Positions 1 through 7,100 of a stretch of 64,000 bases of DNA are shown here, piece after piece. Origin of the DNA: Cacconaster sp045642485 (GTDB lineage: Bacteria; Bacteroidota; Bacteroidia; Bacteroidales; UBA932). Made by a program: the position numbers and the translations under genes. The DNA is taken from assembly GCA_045642485.1 (NCBI GenBank), contig JAZUIV010000061.1, forward strand, positions 1 through 64,000, written 5' to 3'. Under the pieces are notes generated by a model. That model did not search any database. It saw only the letters and a program-made list of their open reading frames with translations, and was not told the DNA's origin. Position 1 is the first letter of the stretch, and each line of letters begins with the position of its first letter.

Positions 1-637
1 CCCTTGACATTGAGCGGATTATATTTGTGTCCTTGATAAGTTCGTTGTATGCCAGGGAGGCATACACGCTACCTTGATCAGTGTGTACGATTGTCGGTTC
101 CTTACACCCTTTCAGCAGTTTCACTATATCTTCCAGGCCCTCAATGTACTGGTCTCTGGAGCCACGTCTGCGGCCAACGCGCCACGAGAGTATCTCCTTG
201 GTGAACACATCAAAATAGAACGTAACCTCATAGTAATAACAGCAGAACCTGAAAGCCGTCATGTCTGATACGATTACCTGCCGTGGACGGTCAACTGTCT
301 CCCATGTCGAGTATATAAGGTTAGGATATCTGTCTTTCTCCTTGCGCGGCTTGTAGTGCACTTGATGCCTTGTTTCTGCTTTTATGCCAAGGTACCGGAA
401 GCACTTGTAGGCATAGCTGTCGCTGATAACGATCAGGAAGTTGATGCGGATGAACGCAGCGGTCCATCTGTAGCCGTGTGTCTTGTGCTGCTCGTGAACT
501 TCGGCAACCCTGGCTATGATTTCCTCACGTTTGTTGTCTATGGCGGAAGGGGTGTGCTTTTTCCACTTATAGTAGCCGGAACGGCTCACACCCATCATAT
601 CGCACAGATCCTGTACTGAATAGTCTCGGGATAGCAT
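1..637 (-). CDS. IS3-family transposase OrfB (DDE integrase), partial
   Basis: This is the catalytic half of an IS3 transposase, which cuts and joins the element's ends. The frame reads from an ATG at 635-637 and stays open to the left edge. It starts with the HTH_21-like helical region (VSRSGYYKWKK), then the rve fold: YRWTAAFIRIN, a first catalytic Asp in VIVSDMTAF and a second in IVHTDQGSVYAS. The third residue, a Glu, would lie beyond the window. The frame is -1 relative to orfA and runs open across the slippery site at 661-667, so the functional product is probably an OrfAB fusion. The region is coded only on this strand; the opposite-strand frames do not resemble proteins. Confidence 0.85.
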   Translation of the reverse strand, partial: MLSRDYSVQDLCDMMGVSRSGYYKWKKHTPSAIDNKREEIIARVAEVHEQHKTHGYRWTAAFIRINFLIVISDSYAYKCFRYLGIKAETRHQVHYKPRKEKDRYPNLIYSTWETVDRPRQVIVSDMTAFRFCCYYYEVTFYFDVFTKEILSWRVGRRRGSRDQYIEGLEDIVKLLKGCKEPTIVHTDQGSVYASLAYNELIKDTNIIRSMSR

Positions 638-642
638 GTCGA

Positions 643-990
643 TTATTTCGTACTCTTCTCTTTTAAACGTACATACACCCGTTCCCCAGCTTCGTTCGTC
701 CGAACTGTATAGTTTTTTTTTAAGCGTTCGTTCTCGATGCGTAGGCGCATGATTTCACGCTTGTAGGATTCTTCCGTCCGGTCAAAGCCTTCCGGGAGCA
801 CATTGGGCACCTGGGAATCGGCCCTTGCAAGGCCTTCCAGACCACCTTCTTCATAGTCTTTCAGCCATCGGCGGAATGCCGCGTCCGAGATGCCGTTTGC
901 TGTGCAGAAGTCTGACAGCTTGATCCGTTGGTTCTCTTTGAACCTGTGGATGAGGAGCTCTTTTTCAAGAGGATTGAGATGTTTTGCCAT
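643..990 (-). CDS. IS3-family transposase OrfA (helix-turn-helix)
   Basis: A 115-residue DNA-binding subunit of an IS3 transposase. Residues 1-55 form a helix-turn-helix (LSDFCTANGISDAAFRRWLKDY), and residues 75-95 form a short coiled coil (EIMRLRIENERLKK) like the leucine zipper that pairs OrfA and OrfAB. The 3' end overlaps the upstream extension of the OrfB frame, where ribosomes can slip. Upstream lies a long palindrome (1042-1094) and a TATCTTTG box (complement of 1105-1112) that fits a Bacteroidota -7 element. Confidence 0.85.
   Translation of the reverse strand: MAKHLNPLEKELLIHRFKENQRIKLSDFCTANGISDAAFRRWLKDYEEGGLEGLARADSQVPNVLPEGFDRTEESYKREIMRLRIENERLKKNYTVRTNEAGERVYVRLKEKSTK
661..667 (-). 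other. Programmed -1 frameshift heptamer T TTA AAA
   Basis: On the minus strand, orfA reads CGT TTA AAA GAG and the OrfB frame is exactly -1 to it with no stop in between. T TTA AAA is a canonical X XXY YYZ slippery heptamer, placed seven codons before the orfA stop. IS3 elements commonly make the OrfAB fusion this way; use of this site here is inference. Confidence 0.6.
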
Positions 991-1041
991 AAAAGTTTCT
1001 CCTTTTCGGTAGAATCAGACTGGGGCTGTCTCCCGGCCGCC

Positions 1042-1094
1042 GGAAGTTGCTCGCTCTGATCGGGGCTACGCCCCTCCCTACGCGAGCAACTTCC
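1042..1094. repeat. Nested palindrome upstream of IS3 orfA
   Basis: A 13-bp outer stem (GGAAGTTGCTCGC at 1042-1054, exact complement at 1082-1094) encloses a second perfect stem, GGGGC-TAC-GCCCC (1062-1074). It lies between orfA and the presumed element end. It could form a structure in read-through RNA that shields the transposase start, or be an unrelated REP-like unit. Confidence 0.7.
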
Positions 1095-1166
1095 TATGCA
1101 ACAACAAAGATACAACATTCAATCTTTTTCTACCCTTCCGTGTCCACTTTTACGAGAGCAGCAACT

Positions 1167-1212
1167 TGCAGCGCGCGCGAGGAGTGGACTGCAGCGCGCG
1201 CGAGGAGTGGAC
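1167..1212. repeat. Perfect 23-bp tandem duplication
   Basis: Two exact adjacent copies (1167-1189 and 1190-1212) of a unit starting TGCAGCGCGCGCGAGG and ending AGTGGAC. It sits at the boundary between the IS element and the gene remnant. The motif GTGGAC resembles the presumed IS tip (TGTCCAC at 1141-1147), so it may be a scar of insertion or slippage. Confidence 0.8.
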
Positions 1213-1356
1213 ATATACGCCGCCGGTCTCCATCGCCAGGGCAGCGGCGCAGTCACCCCCTACACCATGCTCGAATTCGCCGACCGCTTCAAACTGATGA
1301 ACCTCGCCTTCGACCAGGAGGATTACAGGGTGGATAAGAACTTGGATGTGATTTAA
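1213..1356 (+). pseudogene. 3' remnant of an unrecognised gene
   Basis: About 47 codons of protein-like sequence (for example TPYTMLEFADRFKLMNL, then FDQEDYRVDKNLDVI) end in a TAA at 1354-1356, with no start and no homologous-looking sequence upstream. GC-rich third positions match core genes of the window. I infer the C-terminal end of a gene whose 5' part was removed or displaced by the IS element. I do not recognise the family. Confidence 0.5.
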
Positions 1357-1364
1357 TCTAAAAT

Positions 1365-1396
1365 TTTGTAAAATCACTTATTATATATTATTTTTG
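1365..1396 (+). promoter_or_regulatory. Bacteroidota-type promoter for the AbiEi-like gene
   Basis: TTTG at 1365-1368 and TATTTTTG at 1389-1396 are separated by 20 bases, matching the phylum's -33 TTTG / -7 TAnnTTTG consensus. The start codon is 27 bases downstream. The region is strongly AT-rich compared with its surroundings. Confidence 0.75.
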
Positions 1397-1422
1397 CACT
1401 GTTATACATATAGCATATAATA

Positions 1423-2379
1423 ATGCAAACTGGATTGGAAAACATATCTGTAGCCGGGATGAGTGTTACCCTGGCAGAACTTCAAAGAAAAGAATTGAAG
1501 GGGGCTATCGTGGACGATATCGCCCGATTCAAATTCTACCGGGCTACGATGGCCGGGAATGAGATCGCACTTCTTGTATCTAAAGTCGGAGCCAATGAAA
1601 CTCCGGCAAACTGCGCGAAGATCCGCACCAGACTTTCATCCGGCCTAAGCCTTCCGATAGCCTTTTATTTCCCGACGCTGAAATTCTATGAAAGGCAACG
1701 TTTCATTGAGAAACAAGTGTTTTTCATAACAGGCCGCGGGGATGCATTCCTTCCGAATATGATTCTGTCGTCCAAGGCCTCGAAGAAAAAAGAGGCATCC
1801 AAACTTTCTGCAGCAGCTCAGTTCCTTCTGCTTTATCATCTTCAGCAGAGTGGGCTTGGAGGACTTTCAATCTCGGAAATTGCCGATATGATACCACAGT
1901 ACTCATACGTGAGCATTGCCAAGGCGGTGGAGAATCTGGAGGCACTCGGTTTGTGTGAATGCATAAAAGATATGGAGCGAAGCAAAAGACTCAAGTTTAT
2001 TGCGGAAGGACTTGCGCTTTGGGAAAAGGCCAAACCGTTTATGGCCAGTCCGGTAAAAGCGGTCAAATATTGCGATGCCGTTCCCGCTGACAGATTTCAA
2101 TACTCCGGAATCAGCGCTTTGGCATCATACACTATGATTTCTCCGGATGAGAATCCGACTGTTGCAGTCTATTCCGGCGAGTTCAAAGATGGAGCCTTCC
2201 AGGGACTTAATGACTTTGACGGTGATGTCAAGATTGAAATCTGGCGCTATCCCGCATTGGATATGGAATCCGATGCCGTGGACAGACTGTCCCTGTTCCT
2301 GAGCCTGGAGGATAACGAAGACCCCAGAGTTGAAAAAGAAAACAAATCAATGTTCGATAAGATATGGCAGAAAATGTGA
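1423..2379 (+). CDS. Winged-helix regulator resembling AbiEi/MarR-type antitoxins
   Basis: A 318-residue protein. The N-terminal half (about 1-120) is a mixed fold I do not recognise. The middle (about 125-200) reads as a winged helix-turn-helix (LYHLQQSGLGGLSISEIADMI, then VSIAKAVENLEALGL). The C-terminal part contains YSGISALASYTMI and an EIWRYP segment, like the C-terminal domain of AbiEi antitoxins, which repress their operon and neutralise an AbiEii nucleotidyltransferase. The gene has its own promoter, and its end overlaps the short frame at 2364 by 16 bases, as expected for an antitoxin-toxin pair. The family call rests on remembered patterns and is not certain. Confidence 0.5.
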   Translation: MQTGLENISVAGMSVTLAELQRKELKGAIVDDIARFKFYRATMAGNEIALLVSKVGANETPANCAKIRTRLSSGLSLPIAFYFPTLKFYERQRFIEKQVFFITGRGDAFLPNMILSSKASKKKEASKLSAAAQFLLLYHLQQSGLGGLSISEIADMIPQYSYVSIAKAVENLEALGLCECIKDMERSKRLKFIAEGLALWEKAKPFMASPVKAVKYCDAVPADRFQYSGISALASYTMISPDENPTVAVYSGEFKDGAFQGLNDFDGDVKIEIWRYPALDMESDAVDRLSLFLSLEDNEDPRVEKENKSMFDKIWQKM

Positions 2380-2504
2380 TTGTAGATGGCATCGGCATCT
2401 TTGAGAAGACCTTCTCGGAATTATTCCTTACATTTCCGACAGAATCGCATCAAATGCGATTGAATTGGATGAAAAAGGAGATATACTGTCAAAATATTCA
2501 GTAA
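2364..2504 (+). pseudogene. Truncated start of an AbiEii-like nucleotidyltransferase
   Basis: A 46-codon frame starts at an ATG inside the end of the previous gene. Its first residues (VDGIGIFEKTFSEL) resemble the opening helix of AbiEii-type nucleotidyltransferases, which run on into an IGG-type active-site loop. Here the sequence diverges after about 20 residues and stops at 2502-2504. I infer that the toxin partner has been lost by deletion, leaving an orphan antitoxin-like regulator. A genuine small protein is the alternative. Confidence 0.4.
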
Positions 2505-2529
2505 CTTTTTTGCGGCAAACCTTTCATTT

Positions 2530-5439
2530 ATGATGACATACGAGGAATTACTGGCCGAGAACTGGCGGTTGCACGATGAGGTTGAATCATTGCGTGCAGA
2601 AAATCGTCATCTCAGGTCAATGATTCCGAACGATCAATCCGAAGATACAGTAGCAGAAACGTCTATCCCTGAAGTTCCAGACACAAAGCCAAAAACAAGA
2701 CAGGAAACAATCGACTCAAGGATTGAACTTTTCAGAAGCCTTTTCAGGGGACGTGATGATGTGTATGCCAGAAGGTGGACAAATAAATCCGGAGGCAGCG
2801 GATATTCTCCTGTATGTGAAATTGCGTTCAGAAAAGAACTCGGCTGTGGCCGGCCTAAGGTACAATGCTCTGATTGCAAAGTGAAGAAATGGATTCCGCT
2901 GAACGACGATATTCTATATCAACATCTTGCCGGCGAGAAGAAAGGATGCAATGGCTCCGTCCTGAAAGCAATGAGAAATAATCCTGAGGAAAGGCGGAAG
3001 AAAGAGGTAGTAATCGGATTGTACCCGCTTTTGCAAGAGAATACGACATATCTCCTTTGCACGGACTTTGATGACAAGAACTGCACTCACGGATATAAGC
3101 AAGAAGTACTGGCCTTCAAGGATATTTGCTCAAAATGGAATATTCCCGCTTATATAGAAAGGTCCCGTTCCGGCAATGGAGCACACGTGTGGATATTCTT
3201 TGAAACAGCTGTGTCAGCGGCAAAAGCGCGGAGATTGGGATATGCCATACTTCAAGCCGCAATGGAAAGCAACCCGAATATTGAGTTCAAATCCTATGAC
3301 AGGTTCTTTCCCAATCAAGACGTCCTTCCTCAAGGCGGCCTCGGAAATCTCGTCGCTTTACCTTTACAACGTCTGGCCCGTGACAATGGAAACAGTGTTT
3401 TCGTTGATACTGACTTTGTCGAGATTTCCGACCAGTGGAAATACCTGGATGAAATAAAACGTGTAAGTTCCACCTTGCTGGATGAAGTGCTCCAATCACA
3501 TTCCGGAATTCTTGATTTGTCAAAATCAAGCGAATCCAAACCGTGGGAGACTCCGAAACCGGTGAATATTTCCTTTGAGGATTTCCAGGAGAAGGTTGTA
3601 GTTACCAAAGCCAATATGATATATATTCCACTCAAAGGAATATCGGGCAAGGCTTTGAACCATTTGAAGCGTATTGCCGCATTCAGCAACAAAGAATATT
3701 GGCGGAAACTGGGCAGCAGGATGTCTGTGTATAACATCCCCTCCATCATCTCCTGCTCCGAGGTAACTGACGAATATCTTTGTATGCCGAGAGGATGCGA
3801 AGATGCTGTGATCGAACTTCTGCAATCAAATCTGGTCCCGTATGAAATAGAGAACAAGACGAATGCCGGACATTCCGTCGATGTTTCGTTCAAAGGGAAT
3901 CTTTATCCGCATCAGGCAGAGGCAGTGCAGTCAATGCTCTCACACAATACCGGTATCCTCAATGCCACCACCGCGTTCGGGAAAACTGTGGCGGCAGCGG
4001 CAATCATAGCCTCAAGAAAGGTGAACACTCTCGTGCTTGTACCGACGCGCGCTTTGCAGGGACAATGGAAAATGAAATTGGAACAGTTCCTTGAGATTAA
4101 CGAACCTGTTCCCGATTCCGCAAGAACGAAACGAGGTGTAAGAAAAAGTTTTTCTCAAATCGGTCTGCTTGACGGTGCCAGGAACAGCTTGCACGGCAAC
4201 ATAGATATTGCGGTATATAATTCGGCATTGACTGACACCGGGGTAAAAGATTTCACTAGAAACTACGGGATGATTATTGTTGACGAATGCCATCACGTGG
4301 CTTCTGTGGGATATGAACGTCTGATGAAATATGCCAATGCCAGATATGTGTATGGCCTTACCGCGACATTGTCGAGGCCTGACGGGATGGAGCCCATAAT
4401 GTTTATGCAATGCGGTCCTGTTCGGTACAGGTATGATGCAAAGGCTCAGATTGCGAAACAGTCATTCGGGCGTACCTTGATTCCCCGGTTCACTGCATTC
4501 AGGTCAGCAGAAGAGAAAAGCACCCCGACGCTATATTTCGAGGATCTGGCAAGCGATGAGGCAAGAAATCGGTTGATTGTAGATGATGTGACGTTGGCAT
4601 TGAAGAATGGAAGGACGCCAATCATTCTCACAAAGAGAAAGGAGCATGTGACTATTCTTGCTGAAATGTTGGAGCGACTCTGCCCGAATGTAATAAGGCT
4701 TGTTGGAACTGCTCCGGCAAGGGAAAAGAAGGAAGCGATGGAACGACTGATGTCAATTCCAGCGGAAGAGCCTCTTGTCGTTGTGGCCATCGGAAAATAT
4801 GTCGGGGAAGGATTTGATTTTCCGAGACTTGATACGTTGTTCATTGCTCTTCCTGTTGCGTATGCCAATATTGTCCATCAATATACGGGACGGTTGCATC
4901 GTGAATATGCAGGCAAGCGGGAAGTGCAGGTTTACGACTACATTGACATACATGTGCCGGTTCTTGCCCGAATGTACGGAAAGAGAATGAAGAGTTATGC
5001 GCCGATTGGTTACACGCAGCAAACATCAAACATCCTGGAAGAAAATCCGCAGGATATTATTTTTGACAGGGAAAATTTCTTCCAACCGCTCATTTCTGAT
5101 ATCAGGGCGGCAAAGAAAACCGTTATCCTGTCTGTCAGAAGCCTTCGTATGGTAAAGAGAACATTCGTTCAAACAATGAATGATATCACCAAGAGAGGCG
5201 TAGAGTGCAAAATATTCGTGCGGGAGAGTTCCGGACAAGATGCTCAATTTATAAATGACGGAATCGAAGTGGTTTTGAGGGAAGACCTGCATATTCTGGC
5301 GGCTGTCATTGACAGGAGAATTCTATGGTATGGCAACATCAACTTCACGGGAGGAAACTATCTCGATGACAATACAATGAGAATCATCGAGCCTGCCGTT
5401 GCATCAGAGGTTATGGGCTATCTGATGGAAGGCGAATGA
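2530..5439 (+). CDS. TOTE-type primase-helicase with degenerate PLD domain
   Basis: A 969-residue multidomain nucleic-acid enzyme. Residues 1-35 form a coiled coil. About 65-325 match the archaeo-eukaryotic primase-like domain of TOTE conflict systems: a Cys cluster (CSDCK at 113), the acidic motif LLCTDFDD (175-182) and RSRSGNGAHVWIFF (211-224). About 455-830 is a superfamily 2 helicase: Walker A TAFGKT (481-486), DECHH (585-589), TATLSRPDG (611-619) and motif VI QYTGRLHRE (784-792). The C-terminus (about 845-960) has a phospholipase D-like fold, but the expected HxK reads HIL (921-923). TOTE proteins are proposed nucleic-acid-targeting conflict or defence enzymes. Start chosen at the first ATG of a tandem ATGATG; no Shine-Dalgarno is visible. 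Confidence 0.8.
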   Translation: MMTYEELLAENWRLHDEVESLRAENRHLRSMIPNDQSEDTVAETSIPEVPDTKPKTRQETIDSRIELFRSLFRGRDDVYARRWTNKSGGSGYSPVCEIAFRKELGCGRPKVQCSDCKVKKWIPLNDDILYQHLAGEKKGCNGSVLKAMRNNPEERRKKEVVIGLYPLLQENTTYLLCTDFDDKNCTHGYKQEVLAFKDICSKWNIPAYIERSRSGNGAHVWIFFETAVSAAKARRLGYAILQAAMESNPNIEFKSYDRFFPNQDVLPQGGLGNLVALPLQRLARDNGNSVFVDTDFVEISDQWKYLDEIKRVSSTLLDEVLQSHSGILDLSKSSESKPWETPKPVNISFEDFQEKVVVTKANMIYIPLKGISGKALNHLKRIAAFSNKEYWRKLGSRMSVYNIPSIISCSEVTDEYLCMPRGCEDAVIELLQSNLVPYEIENKTNAGHSVDVSFKGNLYPHQAEAVQSMLSHNTGILNATTAFGKTVAAAAIIASRKVNTLVLVPTRALQGQWKMKLEQFLEINEPVPDSARTKRGVRKSFSQIGLLDGARNSLHGNIDIAVYNSALTDTGVKDFTRNYGMIIVDECHHVASVGYERLMKYANARYVYGLTATLSRPDGMEPIMFMQCGPVRYRYDAKAQIAKQSFGRTLIPRFTAFRSAEEKSTPTLYFEDLASDEARNRLIVDDVTLALKNGRTPIILTKRKEHVTILAEMLERLCPNVIRLVGTAPAREKKEAMERLMSIPAEEPLVVVAIGKYVGEGFDFPRLDTLFIALPVAYANIVHQYTGRLHREYAGKREVQVYDYIDIHVPVLARMYGKRMKSYAPIGYTQQTSNILEENPQDIIFDRENFFQPLISDIRAAKKTVILSVRSLRMVKRTFVQTMNDITKRGVECKIFVRESSGQDAQFINDGIEVVLREDLHILAAVIDRRILWYGNINFTGGNYLDDNTMRIIEPAVASEVMGYLMEGE

Positions 5440-5634
5440 TTGGAAAACTTTTCTTAACTTGCAGTCACTATCGATGCGCAGTGGCTCTGATTTATGTATT
5501 TGCAAGCTCTGCAGGTCGCTCTGGCCGGGTATCTGACACCCTTTTCTCGCTCTTGTGCATCAGTATGCATTTTTTGTTTTACCAGGAATAGGTATTGGCC
5601 CGACGAGGCCGTATCATTCCGCAAATGGGCTGCT

Positions 5635-6555
5635 ATGAGCGATTTTTCACATAAGGAAGGGCGATGCCTTCTTCGTTTCAGCGAATTGGGTCCCTGTTAC
5701 CATCTGTGGACTCCAGAGAATTTTGAAATAATATTCAGGGACGCGGAAGAGTTCCGCATCGGGATGGGGATTATAGCCATTGTAGCAAAGTGCTTTCCGG
5801 ATATACGGATCATCACTTTTGAGTTGATGACAAATCATCTTCATATTATGGCTGCAGGCGATGAGTCCGGATTGACCAGGATGTTCGAGCAGATAAAGAA
5901 ACTCCTGATGCGAATGGCCGGAGATTCGGGGAGGACAATAGACTGGGCCTCATTCAAACCCGGGCTACGTTTGCTGAAAGACCTTGCAGATGCAAGAAAC
6001 GTTCTTATATATGACAATAGGAACGGATTCCTTGTGCACGACAACTATACTCCGTTTTCATATCCCTGGGGATCGAATACCTGTTACTTCAATCCTGACG
6101 CGAAAAAGAGATTTTGGGAGACATCTGTTTCGTCCACCATCAGGGAGCGCCGTTCAATAACCCATTCTCATATTTCAGATGAAATCAGAGACTTGAAATT
6201 GTTGGACGGATGTTTCTCTCCGTTTTCTTACTGTGATATCGAAACGGGGGAAGGGCTCTTCCGCGATGCCGTGCACTACTTCTATCTTCTTGGCAAAAAT
6301 ATCGAGAGCAACAAGGAGATAGCGAAGGAAATAGGGGAGAGTGTTTCATATACCGAAGATGAACTTTATGCGGCAGTCTGTACGAAATGCAGGAATGAAT
6401 ACGGTACGGCGAACCCGGCCCAGATTCCGGCGGATGCAAAAATCGCTATGGCAAAGGTGATGCGCTATGAGTACAATGCGACACTGAAGCAAATTCAGAG
6501 AATGCTGCGATTGGATCAGGGGATACTGCAATCAATTTTCGGTTCGCAAGGGTAA
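5635..6555 (+). CDS. RAYT-like (Y1 HUH) protein, probably not a working transposase
   Basis: A 306-residue relative of REP-associated tyrosine transposases. Visible family marks are the HUH motif in MTNHLHIM (H68, H70) and the conserved block NRNGFLVHDNY...YPWGSNTCYF (about 128-152). The C-terminus carries a helix-turn-helix (LKQIQRMLRLDQGILQSIF). The segment that should hold the catalytic Tyr (canonically K..Y...FN) reads IKKLLMRMAG (about 87-96) with no Tyr, so nicking activity is doubtful. Start 5635 was chosen because family similarity begins about there; the frame is open from an ATG at 5494, but that extension looks non-coding. It sits 195 bases after the TOTE gene and is followed by palindromes at 6582-6660. 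Confidence 0.7.
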   Translation: MSDFSHKEGRCLLRFSELGPCYHLWTPENFEIIFRDAEEFRIGMGIIAIVAKCFPDIRIITFELMTNHLHIMAAGDESGLTRMFEQIKKLLMRMAGDSGRTIDWASFKPGLRLLKDLADARNVLIYDNRNGFLVHDNYTPFSYPWGSNTCYFNPDAKKRFWETSVSSTIRERRSITHSHISDEIRDLKLLDGCFSPFSYCDIETGEGLFRDAVHYFYLLGKNIESNKEIAKEIGESVSYTEDELYAAVCTKCRNEYGTANPAQIPADAKIAMAKVMRYEYNATLKQIQRMLRLDQGILQSIFGSQG

Positions 6556-6581
6556 TCCGGTTCGACTCTTGATGCTGAAAC

Positions 6582-6660
6582 CGGGGGAATATCGGGATAA
6601 AATTCCCCCGAAATGACAGATCCTTGCTAAATCGGGGGAGAAAACAAAGGAAATTCCCCC
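6582..6660. repeat. Two alternating palindromes built on GGGGGA / TCCCCC
   Basis: The first hairpin has a 9-bp stem (CGGGGGAAT 6582-6590, ATTCCCCCG 6602-6610). The second has GGGGGA at 6634-6639 and TCCCCC at 6655-6660. The same core thus occurs four times in alternating orientation, starting 27 bases after the RAYT-like gene. This arrangement resembles BIME/REP units that flank RAYT genes. The region 6556-6728 contains no gene. Confidence 0.65.
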
Positions 6661-6728
6661 ATAGTCCTCTCTGTCGTGCGCAAAAACAGGGTTTATCTCG
6701 CCAAAAAGTCGCCAATTTTAGAAAAGCA

Positions 6729-6767
6729 AAAGAGTTAAAGTATTAAAAATCAATACTTTAACTCTTT
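6729..6767 (-). terminator. Strong hairpin next to tRNA-Leu, probable terminator
   Basis: A perfect 16-bp stem (6729-6744 with 6752-6767) around a 7-base loop, made of AAAGAGTTAAAGTATT and its complement. It lies immediately downstream of the minus-strand tRNA, with A/T-rich flanks that give U-runs in either direction. It probably ends tRNA/rpmH transcription and could also stop plus-strand read-through. Confidence 0.75.
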
Positions 6768-6773
6768 TATTCG

Positions 6774-6854
6774 TGCGGGCGAAGGGACTCGAACCCATAC
6801 GCACTAGGCACTAGATCCTAAGTCTAGCTTGGCTACCAATTACAACACGCCCGC
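6774..6854 (-). tRNA. tRNA-Leu (anticodon UAG)
   Basis: Read on the minus strand, a 7-bp acceptor stem (GCGGGCG / CGCCCGC) closes a class II cloverleaf. The anticodon stem CTAGA/TCTAG holds the loop CTTAGGA, giving anticodon TAG, which reads CUA leucine codons. A long variable arm and the T-loop GGTTCGAGTCC are present, with discriminator base A. CCA is not encoded. It lies 25 bases downstream of rpmH on the same strand and may share its transcript. Confidence 0.95.
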
Positions 6855-6879
6855 AAATGTGCCGTATGGCGGGCTGTCA

Positions 6880-7032
6880 CTACCAGAGATCCTCTGAAGA
6901 GACAGTCAGTTTCTTGCGTCCGTGACGACGGCGGGCGGCGAGAACGCGGCGGCCGTTGGGGGTGCTCATACGCTCACGGAAACCGTGTTTGTGACGACGT
7001 TTGAGCTGAGAGGGTTGAAATGTACGTTTCAT
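6880..7032 (-). CDS. rpmH: 50S ribosomal protein L34
   Basis: A 50-residue, very basic protein beginning MKRTFQPSQLKRRHKHGFR and containing the family block RMSTPNGRRVLAARRRHGRKKL. Length and sequence are typical of bL34, a component of the large ribosomal subunit. It has a well-matched Bacteroidota promoter 35 bases upstream, between it and rsmG. The start is fixed by the conserved N-terminus. Confidence 0.97.
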   Translation of the reverse strand: MKRTFQPSQLKRRHKHGFRERMSTPNGRRVLAARRRHGRKKLTVSSEDLW

Positions 7033-7066
7033 ATCTTTAGTTTTTTATATTTTCCACAATGGACGG

Positions 7067-7098
7067 CAAAGATAGTGTTTTTCGCTCCTAATTGCAAA
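7067..7098 (-). promoter_or_regulatory. Promoter of rpmH
   Basis: On the minus strand, TTTG (complement of 7095-7098) and TATCTTTG (complement of 7067-7074) are 20 bases apart, an excellent match to the Bacteroidota consensus. It is squeezed into the 68-base gap between rsmG and rpmH, so rpmH need not depend on the upstream polA-sigma-rsmG transcript. Confidence 0.8.
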
Positions 7099-7100
7099 AT

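Larger units (their letters stand above)
1..1146 (-). mobile_element. IS3-family insertion sequence, cut by left edge
   Basis: Two overlapping reading frames on the minus strand encode an IS3-type OrfA (helix-turn-helix plus coiled coil) and OrfB (DDE integrase), joined by a possible -1 frameshift site. The OrfB side runs off the window. The outer end near 1146 is a guess: reading into the element from there begins TGGACACGG, and the sequence outside it is a gene remnant and a tandem duplication. No terminal inverted repeat or target duplication can be confirmed because the other end is missing. Confidence 0.75.

Noticed and set aside
1047..1356. Frames across the IS boundary as intact small genes
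   Set aside because: They run through the palindrome and the tandem duplication; only the last about 47 codons read as protein.
5494..5634. Upstream extension of the RAYT-like gene
   Set aside because: The translation is Cys/Phe-rich and unlike the family; similarity begins after 5635.
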